In this document: in pieces, positions 1 to 5,281 of the stretch
Layout of the letters: each line of letters opens with the position of its first letter
Numbering within the stretch: position 1 is the first letter of the stretch
Origin: Campylobacterota bacterium
GTDB lineage: Bacteria; Campylobacterota; Campylobacteria; Campylobacterales; Sulfurovaceae
Direction of reading: 5' to 3'
Assembly (NCBI GenBank): GCA_003646525.1
Contig: QMKU01000086.1
Location: 1 to 6,214 of the forward strand
Length of the DNA: 6,214 nucleotides
Position numbers and translations under genes: made by a program
The notes under the pieces: generated by a model
What the model saw: only the letters and a program-made list of their open reading frames with translations
What the model was told of the DNA's origin: nothing
Database searches by the model: none

Positions 1-142
1 AGTGGTCACGACTTTTGAGTATGACGATGACTTTATCGTGCATGGTCATACAAAGCTCGTGGAAGAATCCTTGGGACTCTTGCCTGAGCAACATGCAAAA
101 AGAGTAGAGAAAGAGGCATCTTTCGTATCTAATAAAAGGTAG
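1..142 (+). CDS. dxs: C-terminal end of 1-deoxy-D-xylulose-5-phosphate synthase (partial)
   Basis: An open frame enters from the left edge (first full codon at base 2) and ends with TAG at 140-142, giving 46 residues. The segment FIVHGHTKLVEESLGLLPEQ resembles the extreme C-terminus of DXS, where a hydrophobic-x-x-HG motif is followed by an amphipathic helix ending in LGL. DXS condenses pyruvate and glyceraldehyde-3-phosphate using thiamine diphosphate, the first step of the non-mevalonate isoprenoid pathway. The catalytic and cofactor-binding domains lie outside the window, so the call rests on this short tail alone. A different transketolase-like protein is the main alternative. The stop codon lies inside the outer arm of an inverted repeat (137-146 with 234-243). 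Confidence 0.68.
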   Translation, partial: VVTTFEYDDDFIVHGHTKLVEESLGLLPEQHAKRVEKEASFVSNKR

Positions 143-243
143 TTTACAGCGTTGTAGGTGCGACCGTGTCGCACAAGTGATGATTTGCTTGTGTGACACG
201 GTCACACCTACGAAATCCAATAAGTTTAAAGTTTAAACTACTT
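137..243. repeat. Nested inverted repeat / REP- or MITE-like hairpin
   Basis: The core is a near-perfect inverted repeat with 24-base arms at 154-177 and 188-211: 22 of 24 positions are complementary, the two exceptions being a C/A mismatch and a G/T wobble. The loop is 178-187. The arms begin GTAGGTG and end CACCTAC and include GACCGTGTC/GACACGGTC. A second, outer inverted repeat encloses it: AGGTAGTTTA at 137-146 with TAAACTACTT at 234-243, nine Watson-Crick pairs plus one G/T. No T-run follows on either strand, so a Rho-independent terminator is unlikely. The GTAGGTG..CACCTAC ends recall dispersed short palindromes found in many proteobacterial genomes; that family link is from memory. It may act as a structured 3' end protecting the upstream mRNA. 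Confidence 0.75.
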
Positions 244-264
244 ATGAGTGATGCCGAGAAAGAG

Positions 265-304
265 TTGAAATAGTAAAAATTGTAACATAAAAAAACAGAA
301 GAGG
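265..304 (+). promoter_or_regulatory. Possible metK promoter and ribosome binding site
   Basis: TTGAAA at 265-270 is followed after 17 bases by the poor -10 candidate TAAAAA at 288-293, in an AT-rich stretch. TAACAT at 283-288 is an alternative -10. The ribosome binding site is clearer: AGAAGAGG at 297-304, six bases before the ATG. No SAM-riboswitch-like fold was recognised in 244-310. The promoter assignment is weak; the binding site is well placed. Confidence 0.3.
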
Positions 305-310
305 TTAACA

Positions 311-1468
311 ATGTCAAAAGAGTATATTTTTACAAGTGAATCAGTCACAGAGGGACACCCTGACAAGATGGCAGATCAGATTTCTGATGCTATACTTGAT
401 TATATTATAGAGAGAGACAAAAATGCCCGTGTCGCATGTGAAACACTGCTGAGCAATGGTTTTTGTGTGATAGCTGGAGAGTTGAAGACTCATACTTATG
501 CACCGATGCAAGAGATTGCTAGAGAAGTGATACGGGAGATTGGTTACACGAATGCATCGTATGGTTTTGATTATCGTAGTGCTGGTGTTCTCAATGGTGT
601 AGGAGAGCAGAGTCCAGATATCAATCAAGGAGTTGATCAGAGCAGTGGTGATATCGGAGCAGGAGATCAGGGTCTCATGTTTGGTTATGCCTGCCGTGAA
701 ACAAAAGAGTTGATGCCCTTACCTATCTCGTTGGCACACAAGATCACTGCCAAACTTGCCGAAGTGAGAAAAAATGGAACAATTCCTTTTCTTCGACCTG
801 ATGGAAAGGCACAAGTTAGTGTCAGGTATGTCGATGGAGAGCCTGTCGCTATCGATACGATCGTCGTCTCGACACAGCATCACCCAGATGTGACTTTGGA
901 AAAAGTCCAAGAGGCTGTTTTGAATGAAGTGATCAAAGAGGCGATTCCAGCTGAACTGCTTACAGATGAGATCACTTATCATATCAATCCAACTGGTCGT
1001 TTTGTGATCGGTGGTCCACAAGGGGATGCAGGATTGACGGGTCGTAAAATTATCGTAGATACTTATGGCGGATCATGTCCTCATGGTGGTGGTGCTTTTT
1101 CAGGAAAAGATCCTACCAAAGTAGATAGAAGTGCTGCCTACGCTGCTAGACATATAGCCAAAAATTTGGTGGCGGCAAATGTCTGCGACCGCGCTACGAT
1201 TCAAATTGCTTATGCGATTGGTGTTGTTGAGCCAGTCTCTATCTATGTCGACACTCACGGTACATCTTTGATCGATGATGCAAAGATTGTCTCTTGTGTA
1301 GAGGCATTATTTGATTTGACACCCAAGGGAATCATAGACTCTCTTGATCTTCTCAGACCGATTTATCGCAAAACAGCTGCCTATGGTCATTTTGGACGAG
1401 AAGAAGAAGATTTCAATTGGGAAAAATTGGATAGAGTTGATGAAATTCAATCTTTCCTTGGCTTGTGA
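311..1468 (+). CDS. metK: S-adenosylmethionine synthetase (methionine adenosyltransferase)
   Basis: This 385-residue cytosolic enzyme makes S-adenosylmethionine from methionine and ATP, releasing phosphate and pyrophosphate; the product is the main methyl donor and a precursor for polyamines and quorum molecules. The length is typical of bacterial MetK. Family motifs are in order: EGHPDK at 14-19 (ATP/methionine pocket near the N-terminus), signature 1 GAGDQG at 116-121 within [28 protein letters not shown] at 239-254, and the glycine-rich signature 2 [16 protein letters not shown] at 259-274, followed by [15 protein letters not shown]. The ATG at 311 has a good upstream AGAAGAGG, and the N-terminus [16 protein letters not shown] aligns with the family start. 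It is followed by a 71-base gap and the ferredoxin gene; in Helicobacter pylori metK directly precedes ndk (from memory). No missing key residue was noticed. Confidence 0.97.
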   Translation: MSKEYIFTSESVTEGHPDKMADQISDAILDYIIERDKNARVACETLLSNGFCVIAGELKTHTYAPMQEIAREVIREIGYTNASYGFDYRSAGVLNGVGEQSPDINQGVDQSSGDIGAGDQGLMFGYACRETKELMPLPISLAHKITAKLAEVRKNGTIPFLRPDGKAQVSVRYVDGEPVAIDTIVVSTQHHPDVTLEKVQEAVLNEVIKEAIPAELLTDEITYHINPTGRFVIGGPQGDAGLTGRKIIVDTYGGSCPHGGGAFSGKDPTKVDRSAAYAARHIAKNLVAANVCDRATIQIAYAIGVVEPVSIYVDTHGTSLIDDAKIVSCVEALFDLTPKGIIDSLDLLRPIYRKTAAYGHFGREEEDFNWEKLDRVDEIQSFLGL

Positions 1469-1469
1469 G

Positions 1470-1534
1470 AGAGTATTTTAAAGAGTAATTTAAATAACTT
1501 TGGCTATAGTTTTACGAACTTTGATTCTAAGGAG
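1470..1534 (+). promoter_or_regulatory. Ferredoxin promoter with upstream tandem 12-mer
   Basis: The sequence TTTGGCTATAGTTT contains a -10-like TATAGT at 1505-1510 in the context typical of Campylobacterota sigma-70 promoters, which often lack a -35 box and show AT periodicity upstream. Just upstream are two adjacent 12-mers, AGAGTATTTTAA (1470-1481) and AGAGTAATTTAA (1482-1493), differing at one base. They may be a regulator site or simply the periodic AT signal. The ribosome binding site TAAGGAG is at 1528-1534, five bases before the ATG. Confidence 0.55.
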
Positions 1535-1539
1535 AAAAA

Positions 1540-1815
1540 ATGGCAGTAATAATTACAGATATTTGCATTAACTGTGCAGCATGTATAGATGAGTGTCCCG
1601 TAGAGGCGATTGTAGATGAGGATGATAACCCAACGGGTGAAGAGATCTATTATGTCTACGAAGATAAGTGTGTAGAGTGTGTAAGTTACCATGATGTGCC
1701 AGCTTGTGCTGAAGCATGCCCGACAGAAGGATGTATTGTTTGGGGTGATGTTACAGATGGCGTAACAGCTTCTGAAACAAGAGGCGCAAAAGATACACCA
1801 GTTATCGAAGAGTAA
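1540..1815 (+). CDS. fdxA: 2[4Fe-4S] ferredoxin (Allochromatium-type, FdxA/YfhL-like)
   Basis: This 91-residue soluble acidic protein has two cysteine clusters: C9-x2-C12-x2-C15-x3-C19 followed by Pro20, and C44-x2-C47-x8-C56-x3-C60 followed by Pro61, with an extra cysteine at 65. The eight-residue insertion between the second and third ligands of the second cluster is the hallmark of Allochromatium vinosum-type 2[4Fe-4S] ferredoxins, which have very low and unequal redox potentials. Each ligand set draws its fourth cysteine from the other motif, as in all such ferredoxins. It probably carries electrons for 2-oxoacid:ferredoxin oxidoreductases or related enzymes; the partner cannot be read from this window. 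It has a strong Shine-Dalgarno sequence and its own promoter. In Campylobacter jejuni the homologue also sits just upstream of ndk. The tail after residue 66 is hydrophilic and rich in Thr, Glu and Asp. Confidence 0.93.
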   Translation: MAVIITDICINCAACIDECPVEAIVDEDDNPTGEEIYYVYEDKCVECVSYHDVPACAEACPTEGCIVWGDVTDGVTASETRGAKDTPVIEE

Positions 1816-1823
1816 GTCAATAT

Positions 1824-1847
1824 CTTGTCGGGCACTTGCTCGTCAAG
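1824..1847 (+). terminator. Possible weak terminator hairpin after the ferredoxin gene
   Basis: The stem pairs 1824-1833 with 1838-1847 around the loop ACTT. It has four pairs, one T/T mismatch, then five pairs including one G/T. It lies eight bases after the ferredoxin stop and is followed by TTTCT rather than a long T-run. The position is right but the tail is poor, so it could be a processing or stability element instead. Confidence 0.35.
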
Positions 1848-1873
1848 TTTCTACCGTCCAAATTTAATACTTT

Positions 1874-1964
1874 TATAATCTTTATTTAGCTAAAATTCCG
1901 CCCAAATACTTCGCAGAGTACTTTTATGTGCCTTACAGAGAAGTAAATTATACATTGAGTAGGA
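1874..1964 (+). promoter_or_regulatory. ndk promoter region and leader
   Basis: Two -10 candidates are present: TATAAT at 1874-1879 and TAAAAT at 1891-1896. The second is in the context TTTAGCTAAAATTCC, which matches the promoter style seen before the ferredoxin and fabH genes, and I prefer it. It would give a leader of about 70 bases. In the leader, TACTTC (1907-1912) and GAAGTA (1940-1945) can pair around a 27-base loop, a weak structure. The ribosome binding site AGGA is at 1961-1964, eight bases before the ATG. Confidence 0.55.
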
Positions 1965-1972
1965 ATTAAAAT

Positions 1973-2386
1973 ATGGAACAAACATTATCAATCATTAAAC
2001 CAGATGCTGTAGCAAAAAATGTTATTGGACAAATACTTGCAAGATTTGAAGATGCAGGTCTTAGAATTGCGGTTACAAAAAAAATTCTTTTGAGTAGAGT
2101 AGATGCAGAGGCATTTTATGCAATTCATGCAGAGCGACCATTTTTTGGTGAACTTGTAGAGTTTATGATCTCTGGTCCTGTTGTTGTGACTGTGCTTGAG
2201 GGTGAAGATGCTATGGCAAAAAATAGAGAATTGATGGGTGCAACTAATCCAAAAGAGGCTGCTGCTGGTACAATCAGAGCAGATTTTGCTGAGAGCATTG
2301 ATGCCAATGCGGTTCATGGAAGTGATTCTGTTGAGAATGCCGCGATCGAAATTGCATTCTTTTTTGCCCAAAGAGAGATCAACTAA
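1973..2386 (+). CDS. ndk: Nucleoside diphosphate kinase
   Basis: This 137-residue enzyme transfers the gamma-phosphate between nucleoside triphosphates and diphosphates through a phosphohistidine, balancing NTP and dNTP pools in the cytosol. The length is normal for a bacterial enzyme. Visible family features are [10 protein letters not shown] at 4-13 with the nucleotide-contacting Lys9, the [12 protein letters not shown] segment at 54-65, [13 protein letters not shown] at 68-80, the RELMGATNP loop at 85-93, the GTIRADF segment at 99-105, and the active-site NAVHGSDS at 112-119 with catalytic His115. All key residues are intact. The ATG is supported by AGGA eight bases upstream and by the fit of the N-terminus. 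DUF177 follows after only 11 bases, suggesting co-transcription with the rpmF-plsX block. Confidence 0.97.
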   Translation: MEQTLSIIKPDAVAKNVIGQILARFEDAGLRIAVTKKILLSRVDAEAFYAIHAERPFFGELVEFMISGPVVVTVLEGEDAMAKNRELMGATNPKEAAAGTIRADFAESIDANAVHGSDSVENAAIEIAFFFAQREIN

Positions 2387-2397
2387 AGTTTTCATCC

Positions 2398-2772
2398 GTG
2401 AAAATAGTATTTGATAAAGTTGGACAAACTACCAAGCCTTTTCATTTGGAAGAGGAGGGGGTTGTGCTAGATGGTGACTTGCAACAAAAAAGCAAGCACC
2501 TCATCACTCTGGCTGGAGAGATGAAAGGATCTGTGGAAGTTCAGTGTAACCGCTGCGGCGAATCCTTTGATGTCGCCTTGCCAGCACTTCTCAGACTGAC
2601 CATCAGTGATCAGATAGCAGAAGATAAAGATGATTTGGATATAATTGAGTTTTTAGATGGTGAGATTGATCTCTCATTTATCTTGCAAAGTGAGATTAAT
2701 ACACTCAAAAGCGAGTATCATTATTGCGACCAATGCGATGAAGATGAAGAAGCATTTGAAATGGAATTTTAA
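2398..2772 (+). CDS. DUF177 (YceD-like) protein, ribosome-linked
   Basis: A 124-residue acidic protein placed directly before rpmF, the classic position of DUF177/YceD proteins. It has two CxxC pairs, C50-x2-C53 (QCNRCGESFDV) and C110-x2-C113 (YCDQCDEDEEAF), which could bind a zinc ion together. The region between them is acidic, with IAEDKDDLDIIEFLDGEIDL at 73-92. The family is known from work on bacterial and plant homologues to be needed for normal 23S rRNA accumulation; the exact activity is unclear. The start is GTG at 2398 with no recognisable Shine-Dalgarno, 11 bases after the ndk stop, so translation is probably coupled. The predicted N-terminus KIVFDKVGQTTKPFHLE looks like a proper family start, and no better start lies nearby. 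Identification rests on cysteine spacing and position rather than strong sequence signature. Confidence 0.85.
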   Translation: MKIVFDKVGQTTKPFHLEEEGVVLDGDLQQKSKHLITLAGEMKGSVEVQCNRCGESFDVALPALLRLTISDQIAEDKDDLDIIEFLDGEIDLSFILQSEINTLKSEYHYCDQCDEDEEAFEMEF

Positions 2773-2785
2773 ATGCTTCTTTTCG

Positions 2786-2820
2786 TTTGATCAAATAAAA
2801 TAGATAAATTCAACAAAGGA
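2786..2820 (+). promoter_or_regulatory. Possible internal promoter and palindrome before rpmF
   Basis: The 55-base gap before rpmF contains the perfect palindrome TTTGATCAAA at 2786-2795, directly abutting the -10-like TAAAAT at 2796-2801. This would place a start site about 20 bases before the ATG. The palindrome could be an operator overlapping the promoter or may be chance in AT-rich DNA. The ribosome binding site AAGGA is at 2816-2820, seven bases before the ATG. Confidence 0.35.
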
Positions 2821-2827
2821 TAAGACC

Positions 2828-2980
2828 ATGGCAGTACCAAAGAGACGCGTCAGTAAGACGAGAGCAGCAAAGAGAAGAACGCATTACAAATTAACACTCC
2901 CAAGACCAGTGAAAGATTCTGATGGAACTTGGAGAATGCCTCATCATATGAATATGACTACAGGTGAATACAAGTCCTAA
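2828..2980 (+). CDS. rpmF: 50S ribosomal protein L32
   Basis: A 50-codon gene reading [20 protein letters not shown] and then [30 protein letters not shown]. The MAVPKRRxSKxRxxKRR start is diagnostic of bacterial L32, a small basic protein of the large subunit near the peptidyl transferase region. There are no cysteines at all, so this is the zinc-independent (C-minus) type lacking the CxxC...CxxC ribbon. AAGGA lies seven bases before the ATG. Its stop TAA (2978-2980) overlaps the plsX ATG by one base, a TAATG junction. It sits between DUF177 and plsX, as in many bacteria. Confidence 0.97.
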   Translation: MAVPKRRVSKTRAAKRRTHYKLTLPRPVKDSDGTWRMPHHMNMTTGEYKS

Positions 2981-3993
2981 TGCAGGATAAAAACAGACTC
3001 ATTAGAATTGCTATTGATGCAATGGGTGGGGATTTCGGTCCTGAACCTATTGTGGATGGTGCGATTCAAGCACTTAGAGAGAAGAGTTTTATGCCTATAC
3101 TTGTAGGTGACAAAGAAGAGATCCTCTCCCTTCTCCCTACTAGCTTCATTAGCAGAGTGGAGATTGTCGATGCATCTGATGTCATTTCTATGAGTGATCA
3201 GGCAACCAACGCACTTCGCAGAAAAGAGTCCTCGATCTATAAAGCAGTTGAGTTGGTGCGTGAAAAGCAGGCAGATGCAGTTGTCTCTGCTGGGCACAGT
3301 GGCGCAACTATGACACTCGCAACGCTAAGAATCGGTAGATTACCCCATATTTCAAAACCTGCACTCGCAACTCTGATGCCAACTCTCGGAACCACAAAAA
3401 CACTTGTCTTGGATGTTGGAGCAGTTGTGGATTGTAAAGCGCATAATCTTTATGAATTTGGAGCGATGGGTGAAGCTTATGTACAGAAGATCATGGGCAT
3501 TGATAATCCTCAAGTAGGACTACTTGCCAATGGAGCAGAGCCTAGCAAAGGAAATGAACTGACCAAAGAAGCCTTTAAGCTGTTGGAGCATTTGGATGGA
3601 TTCATCGGGAATGTAGAGGGTAGAGATATCTTCAACGGCTCAGTCAATGTAGTGGTTTGTGATGGATTTACTGGAAATATCCTCCTCAAGGCCAGTGAAG
3701 GTGTCGTCTCAACGATCTTCAGCATGATGAAGCAGCATATACGCCGATCTTTTCCTGCAAAATTTGGCGCACTACTAATGAAGAAAAAAGTTTTTGCTTC
3801 TTTGAAAAAAGAGGTAGACTATGAAGAGTATGGTGGGGCTCCTCTGCTCGGTGTCGATGGTTGTGCCATAGTCAGCCATGGAAGCAGTAGTGCCAAGGCG
3901 ATCAAAAATGCTATATTTCAAGCAATCAGCTATACAAAGTCTGATGTTAATGCAACGATTGAAGCACTAATGACAGAAGGAAAGAGAAAATAA
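2980..3993 (+). CDS. plsX: Phosphate acyltransferase PlsX
   Basis: This 337-residue protein converts acyl-ACP plus phosphate to acyl-phosphate, the donor used by the membrane enzyme PlsY to start phospholipid synthesis. PlsX is a peripheral membrane enzyme. Motifs include IRIAIDAMGGDFGPEP at 8-23, SAGHSGATM at 103-111 (the more common form is SAGNTGA), LDVGAVVDCKAHNL at 144-157, ANGAEPSKGNE at 183-193, GNVEGRDIF at 210-218, CDGFTGNILLK at 227-237 and YEEYGGAPLLGVDG at 281-294. The length is normal. The ATG overlaps the rpmF stop by one base and has no Shine-Dalgarno sequence (upstream AATACAAGTCCTA), so translation is probably coupled to rpmF. In related genomes fabH follows directly; here a 261-base gap with hairpins intervenes. 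Confidence 0.96.
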   Translation: MQDKNRLIRIAIDAMGGDFGPEPIVDGAIQALREKSFMPILVGDKEEILSLLPTSFISRVEIVDASDVISMSDQATNALRRKESSIYKAVELVREKQADAVVSAGHSGATMTLATLRIGRLPHISKPALATLMPTLGTTKTLVLDVGAVVDCKAHNLYEFGAMGEAYVQKIMGIDNPQVGLLANGAEPSKGNELTKEAFKLLEHLDGFIGNVEGRDIFNGSVNVVVCDGFTGNILLKASEGVVSTIFSMMKQHIRRSFPAKFGALLMKKKVFASLKKEVDYEEYGGAPLLGVDGCAIVSHGSSSAKAIKNAIFQAISYTKSDVNATIEALMTEGKRK

Positions 3994-4009
3994 GCTACGC
4001 TTTTTCTCT

Positions 4010-4048
4010 CGTTCCCACCATCTTGGTGGGAATGTACAAACCCACCAA
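4010..4048. repeat. Hairpin with two competing partners, after plsX
   Basis: TTCCCACCA (4012-4020), loop TCT, then TGGTGGGAA (4024-4032) form a perfect nine-pair stem, extended by G4011/T4033 (wobble) and C4010/G4034. A second copy of CCCACCA at 4041-4047 can instead pair with the same TGGTGGG, giving eight pairs (4023-4030 with 4041-4048). The two hairpins exclude each other. The core CGTTCCCACC...GGTGGGAATG resembles REP-like palindromes common in gamma- and other proteobacteria (from memory). There is no T-run after it. Confidence 0.7.
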
Positions 4049-4062
4049 ATGAATTAAATATG

Positions 4063-4087
4063 CGTTACGACAGAGACCGTCGTAACG
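4063..4087. repeat. Second REP-like hairpin in the plsX-fabH gap
   Basis: CGTTACGAC (4063-4071) and GTCGTAACG (4079-4087) form a perfect nine-pair stem around the seven-base loop AGAGACC. It is not followed by a T-run on the plus strand but by AGGAAAAAATAAAA. With the hairpin at 4010-4034 it is enclosed by a six-base inverted repeat, CTCGTT at 4008-4013 and AACGAG at 4084-4089, backed by TTTTTC on the left and AAAAAA on the right. This suggests a single composite miniature element rather than two independent hairpins. Confidence 0.65.
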
Positions 4088-4090
4088 AGG

Positions 4091-4210
4091 AAAAAATAAA
4101 ATTGCTCACTTCACTCATCTTTTTTGCCCCTACTTGAATCGCAATGCCAATGAATTAAGCACGGCAGGGGTCATGTGTCGACAGTTTCATTGAATTTTCA
4201 CGAAACTATT
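4091..4210. other. Non-coding stretch between hairpins and the fabH promoter
   Basis: No gene with a start and a ribosome binding site is visible. An open frame without a start codon spans about 4086-4190 on the plus strand and ends at TGA, with codons reading ELSTAGVMCRQFH near its end; it could be a decayed remnant of an inserted sequence. AATGAATTAA occurs twice (4048-4057 and 4149-4158). CCCCT (4127-4131) and AGGGG (4166-4170) could pair. TGTCGACA at 4176-4183 is a perfect palindrome. None of these points to a known element. Confidence 0.4.
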
Positions 4211-4214
4211 AATA

Positions 4215-4249
4215 TTTTATGGTAGAATAATGGAACTTTTATCTAAGGA
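4215..4249 (+). promoter_or_regulatory. fabH promoter and ribosome binding site
   Basis: TTTTATGGTAGAATAATGG contains a -10-like TAGAAT at 4223-4228 with a T-run just upstream, the same style as the ferredoxin and ndk promoters. It predicts a start site near 4235 and a leader of about 20 bases. The Shine-Dalgarno AAGGA is at 4245-4249, five bases before the ATG. It would let fabH and the downstream phosphoesterase gene be expressed independently of plsX. Confidence 0.6.
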
Positions 4250-4254
4250 TACCT

Positions 4255-5277
4255 ATGTCATTATCTACTCCTGCTTATGCCTCTTTCCGTTCCATCGGGG
4301 CTTATATTCCTCAAAAAGTCTTAAGTAACAGTGATTTGGAAGCGATGGTTGACACAAGCGATGAGTGGATTACTAAGCGAACAGGGATTAAAGAGCGTCG
4401 TATCGCAGCAACTGATGAATATACTAGCGATATGGGAACCGAAGCCTCCAAAAAAGCTATCGAAAGAGCTGGAATTGATAAAGAAGAGATCGATTTGATC
4501 ATGTGTGCGACTGTCACGCCAGATTATTTCAATATGCCATCAACAGCGTGTATTATTTCAGATAAACTTGGTATCAGAAATGTACAGGCTTTTGACATTT
4601 CAGCAGCATGTAGTGGTTTCGTTTATCTTCTTTCTCTAGCAAAAGCTTTTATTGAGTCGGGTATGAAAAAAAATATTTTGATTATCGGGGCAGAGAAATT
4701 CTCTTCTATTATAGATTATACGGATAGAGGTACTTGTATTTTGTTTGGAGATGGTGCTGGTGCTGCGATCATCTCATCTACGACGGATAAAGAAGAGGCG
4801 TTTATGGATATCCATGCCTCTGCAGATGGCACTTACGCTGATTTTTTGGTCACGCCTGCACCAGGGAGTATGCATCCTGTGAGTCAAGAGGTGATTGATA
4901 AAGGGCTTAATTTTGTCCAGATGAAAGGAAATGAAACCTTCAAATTGGCAGTTAAGACATTGACTAAAGATGTGATAGAGATACTGAAAAATAATAGCAT
5001 TACTGCAGAGGATATTCCACATTTCATTCCACATCAGGCAAATTATCGTATCATCAAAGCAGTGGGCGATGCACTGAAGATGACCGAAGAGCAGGTGGTG
5101 GTCACAGTGGAAAAATACGGCAATACATCCGCAGCTTCGATCCCTATGGCAATTAACGATATCTATGAATCTGGAAGACTTAAGTATGGTGAATTGATGT
5201 TACTTGATACCTTTGGGGGCGGTTTGACCTGGGCGAGTGCACTACTCCCATTTGCAGGGAAAACGATAGAGTCATAA
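4255..5277 (+). CDS. fabH: 3-oxoacyl-ACP synthase III (KAS III)
   Basis: This 340-residue enzyme condenses acetyl-CoA (or another short acyl-CoA) with malonyl-ACP, the first step of type II fatty-acid synthesis. The thiolase-fold catalytic triad is complete: Cys119 in DISAACSGFVYLL, His260 in PHQAN (259-263) and Asn290 in YGNTSAASIP. Other family segments are TSDEWITKRTGIKERRIA (34-51), VTPDYFNMPSTA (87-98), FGDGAGAAI (164-172) and the C-terminal DTFGGGLTWASALL (318-331). It is slightly longer than usual (about 320-330 residues) because of roughly eight extra N-terminal residues before YASFRSIGAYIP; the ATG at 4255 is kept because AAGGA lies five bases upstream. The downstream phosphoesterase gene begins four bases after the stop. 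Confidence 0.97.
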   Translation: MSLSTPAYASFRSIGAYIPQKVLSNSDLEAMVDTSDEWITKRTGIKERRIAATDEYTSDMGTEASKKAIERAGIDKEEIDLIMCATVTPDYFNMPSTACIISDKLGIRNVQAFDISAACSGFVYLLSLAKAFIESGMKKNILIIGAEKFSSIIDYTDRGTCILFGDGAGAAIISSTTDKEEAFMDIHASADGTYADFLVTPAPGSMHPVSQEVIDKGLNFVQMKGNETFKLAVKTLTKDVIEILKNNSITAEDIPHFIPHQANYRIIKAVGDALKMTEEQVVVTVEKYGNTSAASIPMAINDIYESGRLKYGELMLLDTFGGGLTWASALLPFAGKTIES

Positions 5278-5281
5278 CAGC

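Noticed and set aside
154..211. Rho-independent terminator of dxs
   Set aside because: The stem is strong, but it is followed by GAAATCCAATAAG on the plus strand and has no T-run on the minus strand. A repeat element fits better.
244..310. SAM riboswitch before metK
   Set aside because: The region is short and AT-rich without the paired helices or conserved segments of any SAM riboswitch class; the strong hairpin further upstream (154-211) does not fit one either.
719..1021. Minus-strand open frame of 100 codons within metK
   Set aside because: It lies entirely within a gene with full family motifs, has no recognisable product or ribosome binding site, and is a shadow frame.
1988..2395. Minus-strand open frame of 135 codons opposite ndk
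   Set aside because: It almost exactly mirrors ndk. The ndk product has an intact active site, and the reverse product (rich in Cys, Asn, Ser and Phe) looks like an antisense artefact.
2977..3297. Minus-strand open frame of 106 codons opposite the start of plsX
   Set aside because: It covers the conserved N-terminus of PlsX and shows no family features; a shadow frame.
4008..4089. CRISPR-like array in the plsX-fabH gap
   Set aside because: CCCACCA appears only twice and the other repeats are inverted pairs. There are no regularly spaced direct repeats.
4063..4125. Intrinsic terminator of plsX made from the 4063-4087 hairpin and the T-run at 4120-4125
   Set aside because: The T-run is more than 30 bases from the hairpin, with A-rich sequence in between. 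Termination by this route is not expected.
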